From Citrus sinensis (lineage: Eukaryota > Streptophyta > Magnoliopsida > Sapindales > Rutaceae): a stretch of 64,000 nt of DNA. The stretch spans positions 13,204,501 through 13,268,500 of the forward strand of contig NC_068557.1 of assembly GCF_022201045.2 (NCBI RefSeq), written 5' to 3'. The notes under the pieces are model-generated. The model ran no database searches. It saw only the letters and a program-made list of their open reading frames with translations, and was not told the DNA's origin. The position numbers and the translations under genes are program-made. Shown piece after piece: positions 47,808 through 58,716 of this stretch (within the stretch, counting starts at the first letter, position 1; each line of letters starts with the position of its first letter).

Positions 47808-49133
47808 TGTTGAGTGTTAGAAAATGTATATTTATAAAGGAGAAAATCATCATTTTACATTTCACGTCTTACTAACAACCCTTACTTTTATGTATTTAAG
47901 CTTCTTATAATTTAATTATGTGTGTTTTATTTTAATTAAGTATTTTATATATTTTAGGGGCATCATGGTCATTTCACAATACACCAGAGATCAGACGGCA
48001 AAACAGACATCACGTTTGAACTCAGAACGGTAAAAAATCTTAGGAGGAGCATAAAAGGAAAAATGGCACTGTTCACATGTACGGTACTATTCATGTGCAC
48101 GGTATTGTCTACGTTGCTGTTCACGACACTGTTCACATAGACGGATCGATGACGTGGCATTGAGCAATAATGTGGCATTGACTGATGAAGTGTGACGATC
48201 CTATTGGACTAAAATTCTTATGTACTGTTGATGGTGACGTGGCAGCGTATCAGTGGACTAAAAATCTTGCGTACGGTACATGCATCACACAGGATTATTT
48301 TCAACCAAACCGCGTCACTGTTCAACCCGGGTAAAATCGTGTTACTGTTCACCGGCGTGGTCAAACCGCGTACTGTTGACTGATGATGTGGCGCAATCCT
48401 GAGCGTCCAAACTGTTTTTAATCCGATGGCCACGATTTACTCAATGTATCTATAAAAAAGGGGGTCTCCCCCCTAATTTAATAGCTCTGAATCCATTTTT
48501 GGGATTTATTTTCTGTAATTCCTTCTCCATCTTGTATTTTCTATGTATTTTAATAAATTTTTATTTTACCCCTAGTTCAATTATGAGTAGCTAATTTTCT
48601 TTCAAGCTTGGGTTGAAGGTGAAGTCTCAACATGTGTCATGGGCTTTATTTGGTAAATTTATTTTCTCTTCCCCTCTAGTTTTTGTGGATGTTTTGACTT
48701 CTCGTCGACAAATAATAATAATCTTGTCTAGATACCGCCTTGGTTTCACCGGCTCTTTAGTACAAGGTTATTATTATTTGGCACGATAAGCCCTTAGCAC
48801 CATATTGATTAGAGTGTGGTTCATGAGGTGTGGATTCCCCCCTCATGATTTAATTGGTATTAATAAGGAATATTTAGCCCATGGTGTATGTTGATACGGA
48901 TCCAGATCCCCAAGTATGTCATTTCAATAGATTTCTATTCAATTTATTCTCGACATTTAAATTCTAATTTTAGGATAATCTAAGTCATTTTCACCACAAA
49001 TCCAACCACCCTCATACAAAATTAATTCTACACACAATTAGAATCAACCTCCTCGTGGGATCGACACTCGTCACCATTGATCTATTCTACAATAGATTCG
49101 TGCATTTACGAGTTCAATAAAATTTACACAACA
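47808..49133 (+). repeat. TE-D 5' LTR
   Basis: 1,326 bp, TGTTGAGTGTTAGAAAATG...TTTACACAACA. A TATA box (TATAAAAAAG) lies at 48451-48460. Upstream it carries the family's TGACGTGG and TGTTCAC-rich segment. It is clearly diverged from the TE-E LTRs. Confidence 0.93.
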
Positions 49134-49139
49134 AGTTTT

Positions 49140-49156
49140 TGGCGCCATTACCGGGG
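49140..49156 (+). other. TE-D primer binding site (tRNA-Asp)
   Basis: TGGCGCCATTACCGGGG: two G-to-A changes from the intact site in TE-E, six bases after the LTR end. Confidence 0.88.
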
Positions 49157-49511
49157 AGGTAAGTTATTTTAATTCGTAAAATTAATTTTTGTGAATAATT
49201 TCTTTTATTTTTTTTCTTGTATTTTTTTTATTATTAAAAAAGAAAAAGAAAAAAAAGTGAATCTACATTTAAAGGTTAGTATTTCTTTTCTTTTTCTCTT
49301 CTTTAAAATTCTGTAATATAATTTTCAATTTATTTTTCTTTGTAATTTTTTTGTTTATTTTATTAATTTATTTTTAGTTAATTTATTTCACGTATTTATT
49401 TTTGTGTATTTTTATAGAAAGATTTTAACAGCGTGATAAGGTTAGTAACGTAATTTCTCATTCTTCTTTATTTTTATTTGTTTTGTTCCCATTTATTTTT
49501 GTGTTTCTTGC

Positions 49512-50182
49512 ATGTATGGTCGTAGGTCATTATTACCTAATCTTGAACCTATAGACCTTGAACTAGAAAAATAGTTCGCACACACAAGCACGTTAAAAAT
49601 AAATTTGGAATGGATTTACAAGCACCACAAGAGAGTCCATTTAAGGACTATTTTTGTCCCTTAGGTAATTTGAGCACATCATGTATAAGATACCCAAATG
49701 TAGCTGTTAGGAGCTTTGAACTAAAACCTAGTGTGCTAAATTGTCTCCCCACATTCTATGGCTTAGAAAATGAGGACCCATATAATCATCTGAATGATTT
49801 TCATGCTATTTGTCAAACATTTAAATATGAGATTTTTTCAGACGATGATGTTAAACTCAGATTATTCCCATTTTCTTTAAAGGATAGAGCTCGTTCATGG
49901 TTAAATACTTTGCCTGCTAATAGCATTACATCATGGGAACAAATGGTAACTAAATTTTTGAATAAATTTTTCCCAGTGCATAAAACTAATGCTATTCGCA
50001 GGAAAATTTCAGAGTTTACACAGAGAGAAGACGAGCAGTTTTTCGAAATATGGGAGCGATTGAATGGGCTACTCTTGAAGTGTCCACATCATGGGTACGA
50101 GAAATAGCACCAATGCCAATACTTTTTGGGGGGATTATTGCCGAATATGCAAGAATGGCTAATGGCAACAAGTGGAGGAGAG
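49512..50182 (+). pseudogene. TE-D gag, 5' part (broken)
   Basis: Starts ATG at 49512 with the RRSLLPNLEPIDLELEK block. A one-base deletion near 49571 breaks the frame. Reading resumes from 49610 (MDLQAPQESPFKDYF) through RLFPFSLKDRARSWLNTLP to CPHHGYEK, then a TAG at about 50105 replaces the Trp codon seen in TE-E. The ORF is cut at 50182 by the TE-E insertion and continues at 62652. Confidence 0.88.
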
Positions 50183-50400
50183 TGTTGAGTGTTAGAAAAT
50201 GCATATTTATAAAGGAGAAAACCGTCATTTTACATTTCAAGTCTTACTAACAACCCTTACTTTTATGTATTTAACATTCTTGTGATTTAATTACGTGTGT
50301 TTTATTTTAATTAAGTAATTTATGTATTTTAGGGGCATTATAGTCATTTCACAATAAAGGAGAGATCAGACGGCAAAACGGACATCACTTTTGAACTCAG

Positions 50401-50767
50401 GACGGTCGAAAACCTTAGGAGGAGCATAAAAGGAAAAATGACACTATTCACATGTACGGTACTATTCACGTATACGGGACTGTATACGTTACTGTTCACG
50501 GCACTGTTCACATAGACGGATCGATGACGTGGCATTGACCGATGATGTGGCATTGACTGATGAGGTGTCACGATCCTGTTGGACTAAAATTCTTATGTAC
50601 TGTTGATGGTGACGTGGCAGCATATCAGTGGACGAAAAATCTCGCGTACGGTGCATGCATCACACAGGATTATTTTCAACCAAACCGCGTTACTATTCAA
50701 AGTCGGGTCAAACCGTGTTACTGTTCATCCGCGTGGTCAAACCGTGGACTGTTGACTGATGACGTGG
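50401..50767 (+). promoter_or_regulatory. U3 enhancer-like array: TGACGTGG and TTGAC boxes
   Basis: Three TGACGTGG boxes (50525-50532, 50610-50617, 50760-50767) have the ACGT core bound by plant bZIP factors. Around them are W-box cores: TTGACC and TTGACT on the plus strand (50536, 50553), TTGACT near 50753, and GGTCAA inverted near 50707 and 50736. A run of TGTTCAC / ATTCAC words lies at 50445-50515. Three tandem ~17-bp units, GATGACGTGGCATTGAC-like, cover 50523-50570. Motif identity is seen; activity is inferred. Confidence 0.5.
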
Positions 50768-50826
50768 CGCAATCCTGAGCGTCCAAATTGTTTTTAATCC
50801 GATGGCCATGATTTACTCCATGTATC

Positions 50827-50835
50827 TATAAAAAG
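50827..50835 (+). promoter_or_regulatory. TE-E LTR TATA box
   Basis: TATAAAAAG, followed by GGGGGCCTCTCCCCCC. The same box is at 61934 in the 3' LTR and 48451 in TE-D. It lies just downstream of the ACGT/W-box array, the usual U3 layout, so transcription would start near 50860. Confidence 0.7.
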
Positions 50836-51550
50836 GGGGCCTCTCCCCCCTAATTTGATATCTCTGAATCCATTTTTGGGATCCATTTTCTGTAATTCCT
50901 TCTCCATCTTGTATTTTCTTCGTATTTTAATAAATTCCCATTTTGCCCCTAGTTCAATTATGAGTGGCTAATTTTCTTTCAAGCTTGGGTTGAAGGTGAA
51001 GTCTCAACATGTGTCATGGGCTTAATTTGGTAAATTTACTTTCTCTTCCCCTCTAATTTTTGTGGATGTTTTGACTTCTCGTCGACAAATAATACTAATC
51101 TTGTCTAGATACCGCCTTGGTTACACCGGCTCTCTAGTATAAGGTTATTATTATTTGGCACGATAAGCCCTTAGCACCATATTGATTAGAGCGTGGTTCA
51201 TGAGGTCTGGATTCCCCCCTCATGATTTAATTGGCATTAATACGGATTATTTAGCCCATGATGCATGTTGATACGGATCCAGATACCCAAGTACGTCAAT
51301 TTAATAGATTTTCTCTTCAATTTATTCTCTCCATTGCAATTCCAATTTTAGAATTTATTCTCGCCATTTTAATTTAAGTATTAGCATATTCCAAATCATT
51401 TCCACCATAAATCCAACTACCCATTTACAAAATTAATTCTATATATAATTAAAATCCACCTCCTCGTGGGATCGACACTCGTCACCATTAGTCTATACTA
51501 CAATAGATTCGTGCGCTTGCGAGTACATTAAAATTTGCACAACAAGTTTT

Positions 51551-51567
51551 TGGCGCCGTTGCCGGGG
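51551..51567 (+). other. TE-E primer binding site (tRNA-Asp)
   Basis: TGGCGCCGTTGCCGGGG is fully complementary to the 3' end of plant tRNA-Asp(GTC), six bases after the LTR. The ~390-bp leader from here to gag (51568-51958) is T-rich and holds no ORF of note. Confidence 0.95.
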
Positions 51568-51958
51568 AGGTAAGTAATTTTAATTCATAGAATTAATTTT
51601 TTTGAATAATTTCTTTTATTTGTTTTCTTGTATTTTTTTATTTTATTAAATTAAAAAAAAGAAAAAAAAGTGAATCTACATTTAAAGGTTAGTATTTCTT
51701 TTCTTTTTCTCTTCTTTAAAATTCTGTAATTTAATTTTCCATTTATTTTTCTTTGTAATTTTTTTTTGTTTATCTTATTAATTTAATTTTTAGTTAATTT
51801 CTTTCACGTATTTATTTTTGTGTATTTTTATAGAAAGGTTGTAATAGCGCAATAAGGTTAGTATCGTAATTTCTCCCTCTTCTTTATTTTTATTTGTTTT
51901 GTTCCCATCTTTATTTTTTGTTTTGTTTGCATCTTTATTTTTATTTTATTTATTTTGC

Positions 51959-54900
51959 ATGCATGGTCGTAGGTCATTATTACCTAATCTTGAACCTATA
52001 GACCTTGAATTAGAAAAAACACTTCGCACACACAAACACGTTAAAAATAAAATGGATTTACAAGCACCACAGGAGAGGCCATTTAAGGACTATTTTAGTC
52101 CCTTAAATAATTTGAGCACGTCATGCATAAGATACCCAAATGTAGCTGCTAGGAGTTTTGAATTAAAACCTAGTGTGTTAAATTGTCTCCCTATATTTTA
52201 TGGCCTAGAAAATGAGGATCTATATAATCATTTGAATGATTTTCATGCCATTTGTCAAACATTCAAATATGAGAATTTTTCAGATGATGATGTTAAACTT
52301 AGACTATTCCCATTTTCTTTAAAGGATAGAGCTCGTTCATGGCTTAATATATTGCCTGCTAATAGCATTGTATCATGGGAACAAATGGTTACAAAATTTT
52401 TGAATAAATATTTCCCAGTGCATAAAACCAATGCTATTCGCAGGGAAATCTCGGAGTTTACCCAGAGAGAGGACGAGCAATTTTTCGAAACATGGGAGCG
52501 ATTTAATGGGCTACTCTTGAAGTGTCCACATCATGGGTATGAGAAATGGCACCAATGCCAATACCTTTTGGAGGGATTATTGCCGAATGTGCAAGAATGG
52601 CTAATGGCAACAAGTGGAGGAGAGCTAATGTCAAAAAGTGCATCAGAGATTTGGGAATTCTTCCAGCGACAAGCGGATAATTCCCAACAACGGAGTCGAT
52701 CACTCAGGAATACTAGAAGAATTAAGGGAGTAAATGAGGTTCACATTGGCGAATCAAGTTCAGAAATTAAAGAAGTCAAAGCGATAATTGAAGGTCTCTC
52801 TCGACAAATAGCATCATTATCGACTGCTAAATCAACAGAGCCACATGACCATGACTCATACTCAGATCAAGCCAATGCCATAGGTGTAATGAGAAAACCA
52901 TCGAATTACAACCCATACTCCAACACATATAACCCTGGATGGAGAGACCACCCCAATTTTTCATGGTCTCAAGGATTCCAACAGAATGGACCAACAGCTC
53001 CAGCTCCACCAATTCCACAAAATCCTCAAGCCTCTCAGCCACCATTTAGACCATACAATCAGAACCAGAATTACTCTCAGCCCAGACCATGGGAGGATTC
53101 ATTCCAGAATCTTAAGAATCTTAAGAATCTTACTCACTCCACGATTGAGCAACAGAACCGCACCATTGATGGACTACGAAATGAGTTGAGAGCAGGCTTC
53201 AACTCACAAGCTCAATCAGTTTCAAGCCTCGAGAAGATGGTGGGACAACTCGCTTCTTCAGTTCAGACCTTGGCAATGACCGTTGAGAAAGGTAAGTTTC
53301 CAAGTCAACCAGTGCCTAATCCTAAAGGAGTGCATGAAGCAAGTACCAGTTCACCACAGCAGCATGGAGAAGTCAAAGCAGTAATGACCTTGCGAAAAGG
53401 AAAAGAAGTCGACAACAAAGTGGAGATGCCGGTGACAAAAGAAAATCAAATTGTACCTGTGAATGTTGAGGAATCATCACCGGAGGAGAAAGAAGAAACC
53501 AACCCACGAGAATACATTCCGAAAGCTCCATTTCCTCAGAGGTTAGCGAAAGGCAAGAAGGGAAAATCCACAGGTGAGATTCTTGAAATCTTCAAACAGG
53601 TAAGTGTTAACATCCCTTTGCTTGATGCTATTAAACAAGTTCCATCTTATGCCAAGTTTCTTAAAGACCTTTGTACTAAAAAGAGAAATATGCATGTTTA
53701 AAAGAAGGCATTTTTAACAGAAAACGTTAGTTCTATACTCCAACATAAAATTTCTTTAAAATACAAAGACCCAGGCTCCCCCACTATCTCATGTAGTATA
53801 GGGAACCACACAATTGAGAATGCTTTGCTGGATTTAGGAGCTAGTGTAAATCTGTTGCCTTACTCTGTATTTGTGAAACTTGGACTGGGAGAATTACACC
53901 CAACTCCAGTGGTGTTACAACTTGCAGATCGGTCCACAAAAATACCTCGTGGTATTGTGGAGGACGTGCTTATCCAGGTAGACAAGTTTTATTTTCCTGT
54001 TGATTTCATTGTAATTGACACTCAACCAATACAGGATTCAAGGAAGCACATCCCCATTATTCTAGGCCGACCTTTCTTGGCAACTGCGGATGCTCACATT
54101 CAATGCAGGACTGGAAATATGCAATTGTCTTTCGGCAACATGACTATGGAGCTGAACATCTTCAACATTGCCAAACAACCTCACAGTGCAGATGATGGAA
54201 TTGTTGATGTGGATTTAATTGAAGCATTAGTTGATGACACTTTTCTTTCAAACCTTAGTGATGATCTTTTACAAACATTTTTAACTCACTTTGGTTTGGA
54301 TTTTGATATTGACAGATCGGTCGATGAGGTCAATGCCCTGCTTGACTCAGCACCATCTATGGATACTAATAAATGGAAGTCAAGAGTTGAACAACTAGCA
54401 CCATCAGAGAAGCAACTCATTCCATCATCAGAATCACCACCGAAACTCGAGCTCAAACCATTGCCCAACACTTTGGAATATGCGTTTTTGGGAGAAGAAA
54501 GCACTCTGCCGGTAATCATCTCATCATCCCTCATTGACGAACAAAAAAGTAAGTTGTTAGATGTTTTGAAAGAGCACAAAGGGGCATTAGGATGGACCAT
54601 AGCAGACATAAAAGGTATAAATCCAGTAGACTGCATGCATTACATTCACCTTGATGAAAATGCTAAAACTACTAGGGAGATGCAACGTCGGTTAAATCCT
54701 AACATGAAAGAAGTTGTTAGAACAGAAGTCCTTAAGCTATTAGACGCAGGTATCATTTACCCCATTTCTGATAGTTCATGGGTCAGTCCTGTACAAGTTG
54801 TCCCCAAAAAGTCAGGAGTCACAGTAGTTACGAATGCTGATAATGAATTGATACCCACTAGAGTAACTACAGGATGGCGTGTATGCATTGATTATAGAAA

Positions 54901-57348
54901 GTTGAATTCTGTCACACGTAAAGACCATTTTCCTTTACCATTTATCGATCAAATGCTTGATAGATTAGCAGGCCATGAATTTTATTGCTTTCTAGATGGC
55001 TACTCAGGATATAATCAGATTCCCATAGCACCAAAAGATCAAGAGAAAACTACTTTCACTTGCCCTTTTGGCACATTTGCATATAGGAGAATGCCATTTG
55101 GATTATGTAATGCACCTGCTACATTTCAACGATGCATGTTAAGCATTTTTTCTGATATGGTTGAACGATTCCTTGAAGTCTTTATGGATGACTTTTCTGT
55201 CTTTGGTGATTCGTTTGATCAATGTTTACATCATCTAACACTAGTTCTGCAGAGATGTATCGAGAAGAACTTGGTCTTAAATTGGGAGAAATGTCATTTT
55301 ATGGTAAAACAAGGTATTGTTCTCGGTCACATCATTTCGAGCAAAGGTATTGAGGTTGACAAAGCCAAGGTGGATCTCATTTCTAATCTTCCTCCACCCA
55401 AAACAGTCAGAGAAGTAAGATCTTTCCTTGGGCATGCTGGTTTCTATAGACGTTTCATTAAAGATTTTAGCAAAGCTTCTAGACCCTTATGCAATTTACT
55501 TGCTAAGGATGTACCTTTTGTCTTTGATGATTCATGTCTTGTTGCGTTTGAAAAATTAAAGCATTTGTTGACATCATCACCCATCATTCAGCCCCCAAAC
55601 TGGAACTTACCATTTGAGCTCATGTGTGATGCATCTGATTATGCAGTAGGAGCAGTATTAGGACAAAGAGTTGATCGAATTCCCCACGTTATTTACTATG
55701 CTAGTAGGACATTGAATGATGCACAGTTGAACTATTCAACTACTGAAAAAGAAATGCTAGCAGTAGTGTTTGCATTAGAAAAATTTCGATCGTATCTCAT
55801 TGGTTGTAAAATAATTATATTCACGGATCATGCTGCTCTTAAATATCTTCTCACAAAGAAAGATGCAAAAGCCAGACTAATTCGTTGGGTGTTACTTTTA
55901 CAGGAGTTCGACTTGGAATTCAAAGATAAGAAAGGCACAGAGAATGTTGTGGCGGACCACCTCTCTCGTCTCCATTTTGACACAATTACAGAATCATTAC
56001 CATTGAATGAGTCATTTCCAGATGAACAATTAATGAATGTGGAAGTATTACCTTGGTACGCTGATATAGTTAATTATCTTGTTACAGGTAAACTTCCAGA
56101 GCATTGGACCAAGCAAGACAAGGCTAAATTCTTTGCAGAAATAAAGAATTTCTTTTGGGATGACCCGTATTTGTTCAAGTATTGTGTGGATCAAATTGTT
56201 AGATGATGTGTCCCAGAAAGTGAAATTCAGAATATCCTTTCATTCTGCCATGAACAAGCTTGTGGAGGCCATTTCAGCGCTAAGAAAACAGCGACTAAAG
56301 TTTTACAATGTGGTTTCTATTGGCCATCTATATTTCGAGACGCTTACACTTTCTGTTCTTCATGTGATAGGTGTCAACGAATGGGGAGCATTACACGAAG
56401 GAACATGATGCCACTAAATCCAATTTTAGTGGTTGAGATTTTTGACGTATGGGGTATCGACTTCATGGGACCCTTTCCCCCGTCTTTTGGCCATCAATAC
56501 ATATTGGTTGCTGTTGACTACGTATCGAAATGGGTAGAAGCAATTCCATGTAGGACCAATGATCACAAGGTGGTGATAGCATTTTTGAAAAGCAACATTG
56601 TTTCACGGTTTGGATTCCCACGAGCGATAATCAGTGATGGTGGTGCCCACTTTTGTAACAAAGCATTCAAAGCTCTTTTGACAAAGTATTCAATCACACA
56701 CAAAGTGGCAACTCCGTATCATCCGCAAACCAGTGGCCAAGTTGAGATATCCAATCGAGAAATAAAGCACATATTAGAAAAAAGGTGAGGCCAGACAGGA
56801 AAGATTGGTCATTAAGACTTGATGATGCATTATGGGCATATAGAACGGCTTTCAAGACCCCAATTGGGATGTCACCCTACAGGCTAGTATATGGAAAAGC
56901 TTGCCACCTACCTGTGGAACTCGAGCATCGTGCGTATTGGGCCATCAAGAAATTCAATTTTGACATGCAGCAAGCCAGCTCAGAAAGAAGATTACATCTG
57001 GCAGAACTTGAAGAAATTCGCAATGACGCGTACGAAAACGCCAAGATTTACAAGCAACGAATGAAAGTCTCCCATGACAAGCAAATTATGAGAAAATCTT
57101 TCACTCCAGGTCAGAAAGTGCTTTTATTCAATTCTCGCTTGCACCTATTCCCAGGTAAGTTACGCTCTCGTTGGTCTGACCCATTTATTGTTCATACTGT
57201 TTTTCCACATGGGGCAATTGAAATTAAGGACCCAAAGAACTGTGTCACGTTTAAAGTTAATGGTCAAAGATTAAAGCCATATCTAGAATACCAATCACAT
57301 GGAGAAGACATCGAAATAAATTTGAGTGACCCACCATATTTGAATTGA
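51959..57348 (+). pseudogene. TE-E gag-pol polyprotein with three lesions
   Basis: One reading frame encodes gag (from MHGRRSLLPNLEP at 51959; gag domain with KLRLFPFSLKDRARSW; YNPGWRDHPNFSW; no CCHC knuckle), then protease ([11 protein letters not shown] near 53830). RT follows ([13 protein letters not shown]; catalytic FMDD near 55182-55193), then RNase H ([10 protein letters not shown] near 55820), the integrase HHCC region ([12 protein letters not shown]...CDRCQ) and the DDE core ([29 protein letters not shown]). Lesions: TAA at 53699-53701 (CAA in TE-C and TE-D), TGA at 56204-56206 (Gln in TE-C, Arg in TE-B), and a one-base deletion near 56782 that moves the integrase end to another frame (56785-57348). 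All domains are otherwise complete. It is probably inactive by itself. Confidence 0.95.
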
Positions 57349-57471
57349 ATTTTTTTTCTTTTCGTTGATTTAATTTTTTTTCTTTCTTTATATTATTCTT
57401 TTGCTAATTGAAATTATTTTTGCATAAGTGTGTTTGTTTAACTATTAAGTTTTCTTTTATCGTTTTTAATC

Positions 57472-57825
57472 ATGAGTACCTTACTTAGACCGTTCCTCCT
57501 GAACATTCTTAAACCACTTCAACGTGTCAAAACTCATCTCAAAAGACAGATTCAATTTTGTAAAACACAACGCATTTGGGCTCAACAACCACCAGAGTTA
57601 GTAGCCTATGTTGAGGGTTTAGAATGCCAACTCCGAGACATTGAGAGAAGTATTTACGACATCCAGTTGGAGCTTGAGGTAAATTCAATAAGAGGACGAT
57701 TTTAATTTTCTTTGTGTGTTTTAATTTGTTTTTCTGTTTGTGTGCTTTAGTTTGTTACCCCGGTGAAATAGCGGATAACGGTACTCCGTGACAATCAAGT
57801 CGGTTACTTCAGTTTCCCATATTAA
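57472..57825 (+). CDS. TE-E ORF2: small coiled-coil protein, probably spliced
   Basis: Unspliced, the ORF from ATG 57472 gives 77 residues to 57705. Seen: an N-terminal Leu/Pro-rich stretch, a basic middle (KTHLKRQ), then a heptad-like VEGLECQLRDIERSIYD block at about 46-62. A donor-like GAG|GTAAAT at 57679 and a strong pyrimidine-rich acceptor ending GTGCTTTAG at 57750 would remove a 72-nt intron in phase 0. The reading beyond is FVTPVK then TAG. In TE-C the same reading stays open for about 18 more codons, so TE-E carries a Trp-to-TAG change. No known domain is recognised. ORF or intron could be incidental, but the signals are present in both copies. Confidence 0.4.
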
Positions 57826-57846
57826 CTGATATTTTGAGGCGAAAGT

Positions 57847-58404
57847 ATGGACAGAAATGAGATTCTAGCGAAGTTTCACAAGCGATTCCCTTCACTTCCT
57901 CAGAATGCCCTCCTTACGATCTATAAAGCTCGGTCCGAACGCATGCGATTACTCATGAGGAATAACATACCTGCTGACATCCGTTGGTTAATCGAGGCTA
58001 AAGTACGGTCGGCAGGTGAGTTACCTCCAAAATTTATTGCATACATGCCTGGTTGTGGTAAAGGAAATTATGCAAGAAAACGACGAGCTTGAAGAATTTC
58101 TGTTGCTTGTCATAAGTGTGCCAGAATGAGTTGCAATAAAAACCCATGTTCTTTAGGAATGGTGTCTGATAACAGGGAAGATAAGATTCAATTCATTAGG
58201 GATGGCTTGAATAAGGAGTCATTGGATGATATCCTTTTGTCTCTTGAAACGCATCCCAGTGGATATGTGCAAGGAGCGATTCTCCAGTTATGGCCATTAT
58301 TCCAGAAAGAGTATGCACGATATAGTCTCAGGAATCTGACTATAAACGACCCTGTTTGCCAGTTCATAAGAAAACTGGATAGGAAGCCTATCCTCGACCC
58401 ATAG
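57847..58404 (+). pseudogene. TE-E ORF3: basic, cysteine-rich, carlavirus NABP-like protein (one nonsense codon)
   Basis: A 185-codon frame from ATG 57847 to TAG at 58402-58404, interrupted only by TGA at codon 82 (58090-58092), which is CGA in TE-C. Seen in order: an Arg/Lys-rich helical N-terminal half with ARSERMRLLMRNN (28-40); GCGKGNYARKRRA (69-81); the cysteine cluster C88-x2-C91-x4-C96-x4-C101; then a less basic tail with THPSGYVQGAILQLWPLF. The YARKRRA plus C-x2-C layout resembles the cysteine-rich nucleic-acid-binding proteins of carlaviruses, which bind nucleic acid and in some cases suppress silencing or act in the nucleus. That is a by-eye resemblance, not a database result. It lies between pol and the LOG-like ORF in both family members. 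Confidence 0.5.
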
Positions 58405-58716
58405 AGGGCGTTCAAGCCGTTTCTGGACGTAAAACCAGAGGAAGATGTGAGCCACAGTCGCAACTACCTGTAAATATCCTTTTACTTTATTATTTCACTA
58501 TTGTCTTATTGTTTGCATTATTGTCTTTAATAATTTTATTACTGTTTGCTTTTTTCTTTTTACTATTTTCTTTTTGACTTGCGAGCCACGTGCTTTACGC
58601 GTTATTTGACACTGACATATTACCTCATACACAACCATGACCCACTATCACCGAGATTCTTAAATGTGATTTTCTTTTTGTCAAGCACTCACAAATTGTT
58701 TTCGAGAAGTATCACA

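Larger units (their letters stand above)
50183..51544 (+). repeat. TE-E 5' LTR
   Basis: 1,362 bp, TGTTGAGTGTTAG...TTTGCACAACA, with 5-bp inverted ends TGTTG/CAACA. Short ORFs inside it are not genes; the same ones recur in every family-L LTR. Confidence 0.97.

Noticed and set aside
50344..50778. ORFs on both strands within family-L LTRs (also near 25000, 29545, 41608, 48000 and 61451) repeating phrases such as HRSMPRHRSVYVNS
   Set aside because: They recur in every LTR copy over the TGACGTGG/TGTTCAC repeat array and reflect repeated DNA words, not a protein. No domain or conserved start is seen.
58546..58716. Longer LOG ORF start with a hydrophobic N-terminal leader, possible signal peptide
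   Set aside because: The TE-C copy has no comparable upstream reading, and the MAATPNRQFKN start is shared by both. LOG proteins normally start close to the ICV(F/L)xG block.
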